From the IMG/VR virus record IMGVR_UViG_3300008107_000212, positions 1 to 58,689 of that record: a DNA stretch of 58,689 nucleotides; one strand, written 5' to 3'. A program made the translations under genes and the position numbers. Source of the stretch: a virus. Shown piece by piece: positions 1 through 8,953 of the stretch. The notes under the pieces were generated by a model. It was not told the origin of the DNA and searched no databases. It saw nothing but the letters and a program-made list of their open reading frames with translations. Every line of letters begins with the position of its first letter. The first letter of the stretch is position 1.

Positions 1-849
1 TGATGTGCCTGATGTGCCTGAAGTACCTGATGTACCTTTAGTACCTGATGTACCTGATTGTCCCGAAGTACCTGAAGTGCCTGATGAACCTGAAGTTGCT
101 GATGCACCTGACAGGCCATTTAAACCATCTGAACCTGAGGTACCTGATGTGCCTGAAGTACCTGAAGAACCTGAAGCACCTTTAGTACCAGATGTGCCTG
201 AGGTACCAGATGAACCTGCAGTACCAGATGAACCTGATGATCCGGAAATAGCTGATGCGCCTGATAAACCACTTAAACCATCGGAACCTGAGGTACCTGA
301 TGTGCCTGAAGTACCTGATGTACCTGATCGCCCTGAAGTACCTAATGTGCCTGATACACCTGATGTACCTGATTGTCCTGATGTTCCTGATGAACCTGAT
401 GAGCCTGAAGTTGCTGATGCACCTGATAAACCACTCAAACCATCGGAGCCTGAAGTACCTGATGTACCTGAGGTACCTGATGTACCGGAAGTACCTGATG
501 AACCTGATGAACCTGATGTACCCGAGGATCCTCCAGAAGTACCTGAAGAACCTGATACACCTGAAGTACCATACGTGCCTGAAGCTCCAGATGTACCTTG
601 AGTTCCACTAGTACCTGATGTGCCTGAACTACCTGATGTACCTGAGCTGCCTGATCCTCCTGATGATCCTCCACCTCTTGCTACTAATGATACAACACCA
701 TTATCATCTATAGTTAATACATAATCTTGCCATCCTTCTTGTACAATGGGAAGATTATATTTGTTAAAGCCTAGTGACTGGTCAAAAAATCCACGACCTT
801 TATCAGATGGATCTAATCTATTGTTACCACTTATTCTATTTTCAGCCAT
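1..849 (-). CDS. Collagen-like fibre/virion protein (3' end beyond window)
   Basis: The frame is open for all 283 codons from ATG at 849 to the left edge, so the C-terminus is missing. About 58 ordinary residues are followed by Gly-X-Y triplets, mostly G-T-S and G-S-S, to the edge. An 11-residue interruption (DGLSGLSGASA type) recurs at 153- and 162-bp spacing, giving a higher-order repeat. Collagen-like triplets in phages form trimeric fibre shafts, and this gene follows the neck genes, so a tail- or head-fibre role is likely. The opposite strand shows a long V-P-D/E reading that is only its shadow. An ATATTTATAA motif lies 24 nt upstream of the start. Confidence 0.85.
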   Translation of the reverse strand, partial: MAENRISGNNRLDPSDKGRGFFDQSLGFNKYNLPIVQEGWQDYVLTIDDNGVVSLVARGGGSSGGSGSSGTSGSSGTSGTSGTQGTSGASGTYGTSGVSGSSGTSGGSSGTSGSSGSSGTSGTSGTSGTSGTSGSDGLSGLSGASATSGSSGSSGTSGQSGTSGVSGTLGTSGRSGTSGTSGTSGTSGSDGLSGLSGASAISGSSGSSGTAGSSGTSGTSGTKGASGSSGTSGTSGTSGSDGLNGLSGASATSGSSGTSGTSGQSGTSGTKGTSGTSGTSGTS

Positions 850-873
850 TAAACTTCAGGTTCAGGTTATCCC

Positions 874-883
874 TTATAAATAT
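874..883 (-). promoter_or_regulatory. ATATTTATAA motif before the collagen-like gene
   Basis: Coding-strand ATATTTATAA, 24 nt before the ATG at 849, in the short gap after the gp15-like gene. One of about 16 copies at gene starts; candidate late promoter. Confidence 0.5.
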
Positions 884-913
884 TGGAAAAACACATAACT
901 ATTGAAAAAATTT

Positions 914-1759
914 TTAAGGGAATATATTAGTAGTAACTTCTTCTGAAATGTTTACCTGAGTTTTGTTTGAAAATTTGTTTAGAGCTGTAGTATCTTTTTG
1001 AATAGTATTTGGGATTATATATCCGTTAATTTTTAAAGTAAAGGTACTTCTAACAATTCTTTCATTGTCTGTAGCTAATTGGGTTTGGAAAGCAAAAGAG
1101 TCTATCATTGCTTTAAATTGGAATCTTTGAGGATTACCCCAGTAAGCATCAGAAGCATATTGGATTGCTTCAACTATTTTATTTTGTTGTTCAATATAAT
1201 ATGTAAATATTGCACAACTATACGTCAATGTAACATAGTCAGGAGCAACTACGGCGTAGTATTGTTTTTGAGGTTTACGATTGTTTAATACAGCAAATTG
1301 GTCGTAAGCGTTACGATTATCGTATGGTTTGGTTAATATTTGATAATTGTTAGGGTTATTAGCGTCTAATTTATTTGTAATAGATCTGTTTTTATCCAAG
1401 GATTCTCTTTTAAACATGATTAAAGGGGCCATAAGCTTACCTTTTTCATCTCTATAATATCCATCTTTTTGGAATGATTTCCATTTTTCAGGTGAACCAT
1501 ATATTACAGGAACAGGTAATCTTTCTCCGTTTTGTATTACAAAAGGTTTTATAACATTATCAAAATAATAAAATATAGCTTCATCTATATCTTGAATGCC
1601 TATAGAAAATGGTTTTACATCGTCTCCTTTCCAAGAAACCTGCGTTGCTCTGTTATTAATTTGAGCAGCATTATTTGGGTTTCCCATCTGCACATCAGTA
1701 GCGATGTGTTGAGATTTACTAATCTCTCTTTGGGTTTTAGGGGTAGGTTTTCTAGCCAT
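914..1759 (-). CDS. Tail sheath stabiliser/neck protein, gp15-like
   Basis: 281 aa. The stretch VPVIYGSPEKWKSFQ followed by a 'YYRDEKGKLMAP' type segment and an MFKRES motif resembles gp15-type tail completion proteins of T4-like phages, which cap the tail and bind the head neck. It directly follows gp14-like and gp13-like genes with 2-nt gaps, matching the T4 13-14-15 order. No membrane segments or enzyme motifs are visible. The function rests on remembered family similarity plus synteny rather than on a diagnostic catalytic motif. Confidence 0.6.
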   Translation of the reverse strand: MARKPTPKTQREISKSQHIATDVQMGNPNNAAQINNRATQVSWKGDDVKPFSIGIQDIDEAIFYYFDNVIKPFVIQNGERLPVPVIYGSPEKWKSFQKDGYYRDEKGKLMAPLIMFKRESLDKNRSITNKLDANNPNNYQILTKPYDNRNAYDQFAVLNNRKPQKQYYAVVAPDYVTLTYSCAIFTYYIEQQNKIVEAIQYASDAYWGNPQRFQFKAMIDSFAFQTQLATDNERIVRSTFTLKINGYIIPNTIQKDTTALNKFSNKTQVNISEEVTTNIFP

Positions 1760-1761
1760 TT

Positions 1762-2283
1762 TTATAAACGTTGAGGTATAATACCAAGACGATCAGCAGG
1801 AACATAATGGCATTTACATATTACTGAGGTGTTGTAACCAAATTGATCTAATCCAGGATTTAATGGGTTGTTTCCATTTGAATCAGTGTATGGATATTGT
1901 GGATCTTTACCTACGAAAAATTGAGTAGCATTTGTCCCGTCTACTTCCCAATATCCGTTTTGATACATTATTACATCTCCTATTTCAGGGACTATACTTG
2001 CATCAACTAAATCATCTCGTAAAAATTTAAATGTTACTTGCCAATCAAAATCAACACCAAAATCACTTTCGGGGTAGTTAAAGTCTGATGGTTCTATAAG
2101 AGCAAATAGTATAACAGGGTCTAGAAAGTTTCTAGCTTCTGCTGCTTCACCATATATGTTTACTTTAGTTTGTGCTAATTCGTATTGATAATATACTATT
2201 TGTTGAGATATAATATTACCCATCAACTCGCGGTTGATATATCTAAACATTGAAATATCTCTAGCTTGTCCGAAAAGTGCCAT
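1762..2283 (-). CDS. Neck protein, gp14-like
   Basis: 173 aa. It contains a KVNIYGEA segment and a later 'GDVIMYQNGYWEVDG' segment. The latter resembles the GDLIYF...FEI element of T4 gp14, which forms part of the neck joining head to tail. It sits between the gp13-like and gp15-like genes with gaps of 2 nt on each side, so the three are co-transcribed. It is shorter than T4 gp14 (about 256 aa), so the match is to a core fold. Moderate confidence, mainly from synteny. Confidence 0.55.
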   Translation of the reverse strand: MALFGQARDISMFRYINRELMGNIISQQIVYYQYELAQTKVNIYGEAAEARNFLDPVILFALIEPSDFNYPESDFGVDFDWQVTFKFLRDDLVDASIVPEIGDVIMYQNGYWEVDGTNATQFFVGKDPQYPYTDSNGNNPLNPGLDQFGYNTSVICKCHYVPADRLGIIPQRL

Positions 2284-2285
2284 TA

Positions 2286-3446
2286 TTAACCGATATAAAT
2301 TGTCATTGGAGATTGGTTCAATTCTTGTTGACGAGCAGTTGATTCTGCTGCTCTTCTTTCAAGTAAAGATTGGCGAGAAGTAGAATCGAAATATTCTCTT
2401 AATTTTGTTATTAATGCTTCTTTTGTTGAAGTTGCTGATGATAATAGATCGGATTGATTTAATGTAACTTCAGCGCCTGGAATTGGTATTTGAGTATATT
2501 TTCCTCTAACATATCCTAGCATTTCTTTTGCTAAAGCTAAGGTATATTCGAATATCCAAGATCTGCCTACAGAATTAATTTGAGAATATATTGGATTATC
2601 GTAAGGTGCTTTGGCTAAATTATTTATTTTAGTTCCAGTATCAGCACCAAAAGCAGAGTTAATTCTATCATCATCTTTTATATAATAGAACCACATATTA
2701 GCTCCATCATCTCCAGTTCCAGGAATAGGGAATACTTTAAGTTGATTATTAACTAATTCAAATGTATAATTTGAAAATCCAACCTGGTTGTTCATTTCAA
2801 TAGATTGGATTGTTTGGAGGCCAAAACTTAAAGGCATCATAAGGTAGCCTGTATATGTTCCGTATCCGTATCCTAATCCTACAGATCCTATAGCAGGAAC
2901 TCCACCTAAACCAGCAAATCCTCCCATGTAAGGAGAATATAATTGTGATACAGCAGGTAAAGGTTGATAAAGTACAGATTTAATTTCTATTCCACCTGTA
3001 ATATTTTGCTCTATGGCCCATCTTTTTAGATCGTATGTTTGAACACTTGCTGTTAATGGGATAGAACCACTATACCAGGTTACATTTCCTCCTACTCCTG
3101 CTTCTTCTCCGTATTGTTCAGATAGTCTAACAATACCCGCCATAGTAGGGGTTACAACTTTTTGGTTCACATTGGATGAAGTTGATGCTCCTTCTAATGT
3201 TAAATAGTTATCTCTTAATTGGTAAGCGTATAATTCGTTTCCATATACTGTAATAGCTTCTTCAAAAGCAGTATAAAAGTTTGTGGCTTGTAATTCAACA
3301 TTTTCAATAGGATATCCCAAACGTAAAGCACAAAATCTTGCTACTTTATCAGCATCTTGCTGAAATTGAAGATCATAATCGTAAAATCCAAAAGGGGTTT
3401 CCCCAGGAAAGAAGGAACTAGATCCAGGCCATATTGGTATATTCAT
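2286..3446 (-). CDS. Neck protein, gp13-like
   Basis: 386 aa. The N-terminal half has a DADKVARFCALRLGYP segment, then a YDLKRW...GIEIKSVLYQ region. The middle is Gly/Tyr-rich (GGFAGLGGVPAIG...GLGYGYGTY), probably a flexible insertion. The C-terminal third has the 'SWIFEYTLALAKEMLGYVRG' type helix common in gp13-like neck proteins of marine T4-like phages. In T4, gp13 binds the portal and completes the head for tail joining. It is the first of the three contiguous neck genes. Confidence 0.6.
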   Translation of the reverse strand: MNIPIWPGSSSFFPGETPFGFYDYDLQFQQDADKVARFCALRLGYPIENVELQATNFYTAFEEAITVYGNELYAYQLRDNYLTLEGASTSSNVNQKVVTPTMAGIVRLSEQYGEEAGVGGNVTWYSGSIPLTASVQTYDLKRWAIEQNITGGIEIKSVLYQPLPAVSQLYSPYMGGFAGLGGVPAIGSVGLGYGYGTYTGYLMMPLSFGLQTIQSIEMNNQVGFSNYTFELVNNQLKVFPIPGTGDDGANMWFYYIKDDDRINSAFGADTGTKINNLAKAPYDNPIYSQINSVGRSWIFEYTLALAKEMLGYVRGKYTQIPIPGAEVTLNQSDLLSSATSTKEALITKLREYFDSTSRQSLLERRAAESTARQQELNQSPMTIYIG

Positions 3447-3459
3447 GTTTTATTTTTAA

Positions 3460-3882
3460 TTATGTTGTAGCTATAAAATATTCTATATTAGCTGCTCCTC
3501 CTGAAGGTTCTGCTTTTATAGAAACTATATCATCAAAAGTTAAACTAGTAGTACTACCCGTCATTTCGCTTGTAGATAACATATAAGAACTACCAGCACT
3601 AACTAAATAACTCATAGCCTCTGTAGAAGAAGATACAATTAATTTAATTGGAAGAGCAGTAGATTGATTTGTAATTCTAGCATATTTTAAGCTACTAGTA
3701 ACAAAAGTTCCAGCACCATTATTATTAGATAATGAAAATATAGTAGTGACAGATCCTGAGGGGAGTTGGAATATTCTATTATCTATATAAGATATATTAG
3801 AAATAGTTTGAATTGTGTTAACACTTCTATCTACATCCCCTAAAGTAATTTTTTCAAGTAAATTGATGTATAAATCTGCCAT
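3460..3882 (-). CDS. Small virion protein, unknown
   Basis: 140 aa, Ser/Thr-rich and predicted beta-rich, with no enzyme motif. It begins MADLYINLLEKITLG. It is the first gene after a strong intrinsic terminator (3904-3928) and an ATATTTATAA motif 8 nt from its start, so it probably heads a transcript that continues through the neck genes. The composition resembles phage decoration or head-fibre proteins, but I do not recognise a family. Confidence 0.65.
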   Translation of the reverse strand: MADLYINLLEKITLGDVDRSVNTIQTISNISYIDNRIFQLPSGSVTTIFSLSNNNGAGTFVTSSLKYARITNQSTALPIKLIVSSSTEAMSYLVSAGSSYMLSTSEMTGSTTSLTFDDIVSIKAEPSGGAANIEYFIATT

Positions 3883-3890
3883 AGTTTTTG

Positions 3891-3900
3891 TTATAAATAT
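3891..3900 (-). promoter_or_regulatory. ATATTTATAA motif after terminator
   Basis: Coding-strand ATATTTATAA, 8 nt upstream of the start at 3882 and directly downstream of the T-tract of the terminator at 3904-3928. The terminator-then-motif order is what a promoter opening a new transcript should look like. Confidence 0.6.
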
Positions 3901-3903
3901 GAC

Positions 3904-3928
3904 AAAAAAAGCCTCAATTTGAGGCTTT
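3904..3928 (-). terminator. Intrinsic terminator
   Basis: On the minus strand, an AAAGCCTC/GAGGCTTT hairpin with a 5-nt loop is followed by seven T. It ends the transcript of the 138-aa gene whose stop is at 3942. Confidence 0.85.
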
Positions 3929-3941
3929 AATATGATTTTTA

Positions 3942-4358
3942 TTACTCTTCTAAATTTGGTTCAGGATTAGGAGCTGGGGGTGGTTCAGAAGTGGAGGTTG
4001 GTTCAGGAGTAGGTTCAAATTCAGGTTCATCTCCTTCTCTTGGTATCTCTATAATCTCAAATGTAGTTGTTGGGTTAGATGCTTGTAAAATATTCATTAC
4101 CTGTTCTGTTATATACAACAAGTATTTATTTACTACACCATTACCATCATTATTAGGTTGAGATGGTATATTAGCAACATAAAACGGCAAACAAGCAATA
4201 TATAAAGCACCATCAATATATGCTTGTTTAGAGGGATACATAAAACAATCTACAGGAGTATCTGTACCATTTAATGGTAAATGTAATACTAAACGAAAAT
4301 AAGGATTTGAATATGTTCCGTAGTTGTATTCGAGGGGAGAAGTTGCTTGTATTGCCAT
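3942..4358 (-). CDS. Virion protein with Pro/Glu-rich tail, unknown
   Basis: 138 aa. The first 105 residues look like a compact domain; the last 30 are a low-complexity Pro-Glu-Thr tail (EPEFEPTPEPTSTSEPPPAP). The ATATTTATAA motif ends only 2 nt before the ATG. A strong terminator follows the stop. It lies between PhoH and the neck genes. Family not recognised. Confidence 0.65.
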   Translation of the reverse strand: MAIQATSPLEYNYGTYSNPYFRLVLHLPLNGTDTPVDCFMYPSKQAYIDGALYIACLPFYVANIPSQPNNDGNGVVNKYLLYITEQVMNILQASNPTTTFEIIEIPREGDEPEFEPTPEPTSTSEPPPAPNPEPNLEE

Positions 4359-4360
4359 AC

Positions 4361-4370
4361 TTATAAATAT
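4361..4370 (-). promoter_or_regulatory. ATATTTATAA motif 2 nt before ATG
   Basis: The motif ends 2 nt before the start codon at 4358. If it were a -10 element, the transcript would begin at or inside the start codon. Confidence 0.45.
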
Positions 4371-4380
4371 ATTAAATTAA

Positions 4381-5103
4381 TTACTTTTTCGATCCTGAGT
4401 TTGATAGGGTTATACCATTTTCATATGCATCCTCATAGTATGAGATTAAATCTTCTACTATTGGGTTTCTGTGGTTGGTTTTTAATGAAATTGCAGCTAA
4501 ATTTTTAATTTTTTTAGCAGCAGTGTATAAAAATCTAAATCCAGAATCGCGTTTGTTTTTTAAGTCTACTTGATTATCGTCACCACAAATTATCATTTTA
4601 GAACGTAAACCTAAACGTGTTACAATCATTTCCATTTGTTCGTGTGTAACGTTTTGTGCTTCGTCTACTATAACAATTGAATCTAGAAATGTTCTACCTC
4701 GCATAAAGCTAACAGGTACTATCTCAATGTCGCCTTCTTGTATGTGTTTTTCTATTTTTACTCGGTCATATAATGCGTACATATTTTGGTATATGGGTTG
4801 TACCCAAGGGTCCATTTTTTCGCGTAAATCACCAGGTAAAAAACCAATTTCTTCTTTGGATACTGTGGGGCGTGTTATAATTATTTTTTCAACTTCCTTC
4901 ATGAATAGCTTTTCTAATGCTATTTGACACGCTAAAAGTGTTTTACCGGAACCCGCAGAACCTGCTAATAACGTAACTGTATTTTCTAATATTTTAGATT
5001 TTGCTTCTTTCTGTTCTTGATTTAGTTCTACTTTAAATTTTATGGGGTTTTTAGGTTTACGTTTTTCTTGGAATATTTCATCTTCGTGATGGTTGGAGTT
5101 CAT
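4381..5103 (-). CDS. phoH: PhoH-like P-loop ATPase
   Basis: 240 aa, the usual length of phage PhoH. Walker A GSAGSGKT is at about residues 48-55 and Walker B IVIVDEAQ at about 143-150, followed by the family's RLG...KMIICGDDNQVDL segment. PhoH proteins are cytoplasmic ATPases related to the helicase domain of RNA-modifying enzymes; their role in phages is unsettled. The first 25 residues are Lys-rich. It sits between capsid and neck genes, so it is expressed with late genes. Confidence 0.93.
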   Translation of the reverse strand: MNSNHHEDEIFQEKRKPKNPIKFKVELNQEQKEAKSKILENTVTLLAGSAGSGKTLLACQIALEKLFMKEVEKIIITRPTVSKEEIGFLPGDLREKMDPWVQPIYQNMYALYDRVKIEKHIQEGDIEIVPVSFMRGRTFLDSIVIVDEAQNVTHEQMEMIVTRLGLRSKMIICGDDNQVDLKNKRDSGFRFLYTAAKKIKNLAAISLKTNHRNPIVEDLISYYEDAYENGITLSNSGSKK

Positions 5104-5133
5104 AAAGGAAGTTTAGGTTGAACATAAATTAAA

Positions 5134-5772
5134 TTAGTAAATTTTATTCAATACAAATATGTCTGTGTATATTGAATTTAATGCACTATCTGAGCTAAAT
5201 TGGGCAGTGACATCTAAAGTATTACTAATTGTAGTATCAAAAGTAGTACTATTAACTGTATTAAAGGCGAATCCTTGTGGGGCGCCGTTAGATTGCTTTG
5301 TAGTATGAAATACTCCAAGAGATACAATGGATGCAACACCTGCTGCTCCTAAAGCTCTAACTGTAAAATTAATAGAAAATTGCCAAACATCATTTATGGC
5401 TGTTGACATGGTTTGGGTTCCACTATCTGCTAGAATTACAGAACCTGCTTTAACTCTAATTCGTATAGTATCATTATTTTTGGATGAAAGTAGACCACCA
5501 AAATCTGCTCTAAAACTATCACCTATTTGAAATCCATTTGCGGGGACACTTAATGTACCTATCCCCCCATTTATTAAAGATAATTCTGCAGTAGTACCTG
5601 TTATTGGGGTGCTATCATCGGTTTGTGCAAATAACCCATAAGTATTTCCTTGGGCATATATAATTCCATCAAGGGTAGTTTGTTTAGTGATACCATCTTG
5701 TACGATAGCGAATAATTCTGGTCCTGTTAAGGTACCAGCTGGGGGTAATTGGGATATTGGTAAATTTGGCAT
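5134..5772 (-). CDS. Virion/fibre-associated protein
   Basis: 212 aa. The N-terminus (MPNLPISQLPPAGTLTG) is the short Pro-rich opening seen in many phage fibre-attached proteins, followed by 'PELFAIVQDG'. The remainder is Ser/Thr/Gly-rich and beta-type, consistent with a trimeric appendage. There are no catalytic motifs. It lies between PhoH and a short gene that follows the capsid terminator. Structural role is inferred. Confidence 0.6.
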   Translation of the reverse strand: MPNLPISQLPPAGTLTGPELFAIVQDGITKQTTLDGIIYAQGNTYGLFAQTDDSTPITGTTAELSLINGGIGTLSVPANGFQIGDSFRADFGGLLSSKNNDTIRIRVKAGSVILADSGTQTMSTAINDVWQFSINFTVRALGAAGVASIVSLGVFHTTKQSNGAPQGFAFNTVNSTTFDTTISNTLDVTAQFSSDSALNSIYTDIFVLNKIY

Positions 5773-5776
5773 AATT

Positions 5777-6067
5777 TTAAATTAAAGCGGTTACATATAT
5801 GGCTGAGCCATCTTCTTGGAGTATTAAATAATAATCAGTCTCATCTTTATTATTAATAAAAGATTCTTCTTGGGCTAAAAATCCAATATTTTGAATGCTG
5901 GGTAAAAGTTGTCCTTTATTTTGGTAAGTTATCCAATTTAATCTAGCAACAGATAACTCTTCAAGATATTGATTATAATGTTGCATCTGCTCATGGAGTG
6001 GTAATTTAACAACATGAGGAAATTTTGCAAATTGTGACCAAGGTATTTCGTTAAAAATATCAATCAT
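5777..6067 (-). CDS. Unknown protein after the capsid gene
   Basis: 96 aa from ATG at 6067 (MIDIFNEIPWSQF). A longer reading from 6118 would start inside the capsid-gene terminator hairpin, so I reject it; ATG at 6079 is also possible. No signal peptide, membrane segment or known motif. Similar short genes next to capsid genes often encode virion or chaperone proteins, but nothing here proves it. Confidence 0.6.
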   Translation of the reverse strand: MIDIFNEIPWSQFAKFPHVVKLPLHEQMQHYNQYLEELSVARLNWITYQNKGQLLPSIQNIGFLAQEESFINNKDETDYYLILQEDGSAIYVTALI

Positions 6068-6082
6068 ATACCTATACATATG

Positions 6083-6112
6083 AAAAAAAGCCCCGCTATT
6101 CGCGGGGCTCTT
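6083..6112 (-). terminator. Intrinsic terminator after major capsid gene
   Basis: On the minus strand, an AGCCCCGC/GCGGGGCT hairpin with a 5-nt loop is followed by seven T. It lies 27 nt after the capsid stop codon; being G+C-rich in an A+T-rich genome it should be strong. Confidence 0.9.
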
Positions 6113-6138
6113 TCTCACATTAAAGTTTTACTTTAAGA

Positions 6139-7878
6139 TTAGATAGTAGTTAAACCACTAACATAGATCTTAGCGTAGAACTCAGGACGCAACATCTTCT
6201 TAGCGTAGCGAGTCAATAGACCTTTTCTTGGAGTAAAGGTATCAGGATCGTACACAAGAGGAGTCATGATTAATGGGATATAAGGAGCAAATACAGCACC
6301 TGTTTCTAGGAACTGAGATCCTTTGTAACCCATCAACATCAAGTTTTCAGTCATATATGGATTCTTATAAACCTTATAACGGCCATTTAATGAACCCATT
6401 TTCTGAACACCAAACGCATATTCCATTTGATCAGCTTCGCCATTGTTTGTAGAAGCAAATCCAGGAATTGATTCAAGGACAGTTGCTACAGTTGGAGAAG
6501 TAACGATGAAATTAGCACCACCTCTCAAGGTTAACTGGTGGATTCTGTTACTAAGTTTTTGTACTTTAGTACCAAGAGTTTGGAACCACTGACCTTGGGT
6601 GTTGTAGAAGGCATTAGCAGTAGCTGCGGAAGCTAAAGTAGTACCATTGTACACAACGTTGTTAATAGCTGACCAGTATTCAGTACCAGCGGCTGCATCT
6701 TCAATTAACATATCAAGAATTTCGAGGTCAATTTCCATAGAAATGTACTCGCTCATGATGTTTGTCAATTCAGCTTCAGCATCGATGTTCTGATAAGCAG
6801 CTAAGTCTTGTGCAAATTCAGGTGTCCATACAGCTTTCAATTTCTTGGTTTTAGCTGTGATAGGCTGAGATTGCATTCTAACGTTAATCTCTGGGATAAC
6901 GATAGAGGCTGAATTTAAACTGTTAGGTACAGATACGTCGGTTCTATCTGCTTCAAAATCACCTCTTTGATCGTTACCAGTTAAGGTTTCGTTATTCAAG
7001 TTGGTAGCTTTGTTGTAGAATACTGTAAGAGCATTAGCTCCAGCAGTAATATTAGCAAAGTTAGCAGCACCTGTAAAGAAGAATGAGATACTATTACCAG
7101 TATAGTTGTAAGTAGTAAACTGCTGTAATAAGCTAGCGGATGTAAAGTTTGAACCACTAACCATTACGAATGCTCTAACACCATCTTCATCAAATACGTT
7201 GCTAATAGTAGTAGAAGCAGTAGCTACAGTAAATTTGTAGATTTGACCCGCGGCTACAGAAGCAGAATAGGCAGAATCAAAATTCAATTCACTCCAAGAT
7301 GCAGATACCACACTACCTGTACCAGCTCCTAATGTAGGAGGAACGTTATTTACAGAAGCAGATACCCATACTGAGGAAGAGAATTGGTTAGTAGAATATG
7401 CAAATCTACCAGCACCATATAAACCACCATCAGTTGCAGTAGTTTGGAATGGGAATTGACCTGATGAGTTTCTTTGACCATATAAAGATTGACCGGCAGT
7501 AAATGGATTCTTTGTATTTCCATATTGGAAATCTAAGAAGAACACAAGACCTGAAGGCATGTTCATAGGTTGAACAGAAACGAATTCTTTAGCTACGATA
7601 GTACCGAATACTTTTCTTACTAAAGGAAGAGCAATACCAGCCCAGTTTTCACCTGTTGTTCCTACAGTGTAACCTGAGTTAGAGGTGATTTGGTTAGATT
7701 CAATTACCAATTGCTTGGCTTGGTTTTCTAACAATAAGGACATATTGTTTCTATTGATCTCATCTAGACCTTCTAGGAGACCTGTTTTTGACCATTTACC
7801 GGCCAATTTTGCAGCGTCGCTTTGTAAATTTTTCCACGCGCCAGCTGCGGATTCTAATAATTGCTGTACTTGTGACAT
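6139..7878 (-). CDS. Major capsid protein, gp23-like
   Basis: 579 aa. The N-terminal 60 residues form a helical pro-region with (L/I)xE sites, ending LVIE at residue 60; cleavage there would match T4 gp23, cut after Glu65 by the prohead protease. The mature N-terminus then has SGYTVGTTGENWAGIALPLVR-type sequence. A Ser/Thr-rich insertion of about 180 residues (roughly 155-330) is probably a surface domain. The C-terminal half has the ELTNIMSEYISMEIDLEILD segment typical of gp23. It follows protease and scaffold, as in T4, and is closed by a strong terminator. Confidence 0.92.
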   Translation of the reverse strand: MSQVQQLLESAAGAWKNLQSDAAKLAGKWSKTGLLEGLDEINRNNMSLLLENQAKQLVIESNQITSNSGYTVGTTGENWAGIALPLVRKVFGTIVAKEFVSVQPMNMPSGLVFFLDFQYGNTKNPFTAGQSLYGQRNSSGQFPFQTTATDGGLYGAGRFAYSTNQFSSSVWVSASVNNVPPTLGAGTGSVVSASWSELNFDSAYSASVAAGQIYKFTVATASTTISNVFDEDGVRAFVMVSGSNFTSASLLQQFTTYNYTGNSISFFFTGAANFANITAGANALTVFYNKATNLNNETLTGNDQRGDFEADRTDVSVPNSLNSASIVIPEINVRMQSQPITAKTKKLKAVWTPEFAQDLAAYQNIDAEAELTNIMSEYISMEIDLEILDMLIEDAAAGTEYWSAINNVVYNGTTLASAATANAFYNTQGQWFQTLGTKVQKLSNRIHQLTLRGGANFIVTSPTVATVLESIPGFASTNNGEADQMEYAFGVQKMGSLNGRYKVYKNPYMTENLMLMGYKGSQFLETGAVFAPYIPLIMTPLVYDPDTFTPRKGLLTRYAKKMLRPEFYAKIYVSGLTTI

Positions 7879-7900
7879 GTTTTTTAAGGGTTTTTATTGT

Positions 7901-8938
7901 TTATTTAATACCTGCTAATTTCTGCCATCTTGCAAACTGGTTGTTTACTTCGATGATAGGTTGTTTTGGGGCAGGACCCCCAATTGCTTTAGAAGCACTA
8001 CCTAACATTGATTCGTTGATTGAGGTTTTCTTTTCTTTTAGACCTTCAAGCAATGTTTCATATACAAGTTGAGCTTCTTTTTTGCTAGTTGCTTTATCAA
8101 AAGCAGTTAGCACTTTTACTTTTTGTGATTCGGTTAAACTCTTAGCTTTGAAGATTTTGTTAGTGTAAAGAAGTTTAGCGTTAAGTAAGTTAACTTCGTT
8201 TAAAGTTGATTGCATAGCTTCGATGGCATCGTATGCTTCTTTAAGTTTCTTTTCAGCTTCTTCTTTTTCCATTTTAGCTTTTGCTGCTTTTCTTTTAGCT
8301 TCTTCAAGTCCATAATTTTCATATGTCTTTTCAGCTGCTGTATCAGCCATTAATTCTTCAAGATCAACTTCATCCATCATTTCTTCTTTACCTTCTTCTT
8401 CTTCACCTTCTTCGCCTTCCATGCCTTCACCAGCTTCTAATTCACCGGCTTCAACCATATCAGCGATTACGCTTTCGATGAAATTTTTAAGGTCTTCAGC
8501 AGACATGTCTTCGATGTTGATTTCTTCTTCATCCGTTTCTTCCTCTTCAGCTACGTTTCCTTTAGCAGTAGGACCTTTAGGATCATTAAGTAAATCTTCA
8601 GCTTCGTTCATTTCTTCTTTACCTTCTTCCATACCATCGAGTTCTCTAAGGAGAGCTTCTAGGTCAAGTTCTTCGTCCATTTCTTCTTTAGCTTCATCCA
8701 TTTTAGTTTCAGCTTCGTCCATTTCGTAAGACTCTTCCATTTCCTCTCCGTACCCTTCTTCCATCTCTTCTTTAGCTTCATCCATTTCATCCATCTCAGA
8801 TAGCTTCATAGCTAACTTTTCTCTCAAAAATGGTCCAAAGCTTTCTTCAAGAGCGGCTTTTGCATTTGCTATTGCTGTTTCCTTGACAGCTTTAGCATCG
8901 GCGATTGCTTCTTTAAGCAAATCTCTGTTGCTGTTCAT
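7901..8938 (-). CDS. Prohead core scaffold protein, gp22-like
   Basis: 345 aa from ATG at 8938, which has a GAGGA-like site 9 nt upstream; a TTG 15 nt earlier is less likely. The N-terminal helix is followed by an extremely Glu/Asp-rich stretch (about residues 50-210), then a Lys/Glu coiled coil and a C-terminal helix ending FARWQKLAGIK. Highly charged, helical and placed between protease and capsid genes, this fits T4 gp22, the internal scaffold removed by proteolysis. The last 11 residues match the KLAG motif found at the ends of other proteins in this window. Confidence 0.85.
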   Translation of the reverse strand: MNSNRDLLKEAIADAKAVKETAIANAKAALEESFGPFLREKLAMKLSEMDEMDEAKEEMEEGYGEEMEESYEMDEAETKMDEAKEEMDEELDLEALLRELDGMEEGKEEMNEAEDLLNDPKGPTAKGNVAEEEETDEEEINIEDMSAEDLKNFIESVIADMVEAGELEAGEGMEGEEGEEEEGKEEMMDEVDLEELMADTAAEKTYENYGLEEAKRKAAKAKMEKEEAEKKLKEAYDAIEAMQSTLNEVNLLNAKLLYTNKIFKAKSLTESQKVKVLTAFDKATSKKEAQLVYETLLEGLKEKKTSINESMLGSASKAIGGPAPKQPIIEVNNQFARWQKLAGIK

Positions 8939-8953
8939 TTTGTTTGTCCTCAA

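Noticed and set aside
5-601. Plus-strand frame of V-P-D/E repeats, 198 codons
   Set aside because: It is the antisense of the collagen-like Gly-X-Y repeats; the minus-strand frame has an ordinary N-terminus and start, and no other gene in the window is on the plus strand.
435-674. Minus-strand 79-codon frame rich in Gln, Val and His
   Set aside because: It is an out-of-frame reading of the same collagen-like repeat, produced by the repeat periodicity.
8421-8729. Plus-strand Ser-rich 102-codon frame
   Set aside because: It is the shadow of the Glu/Asp-rich scaffold; GAA/GAT codons read backwards give Ser/Phe runs.
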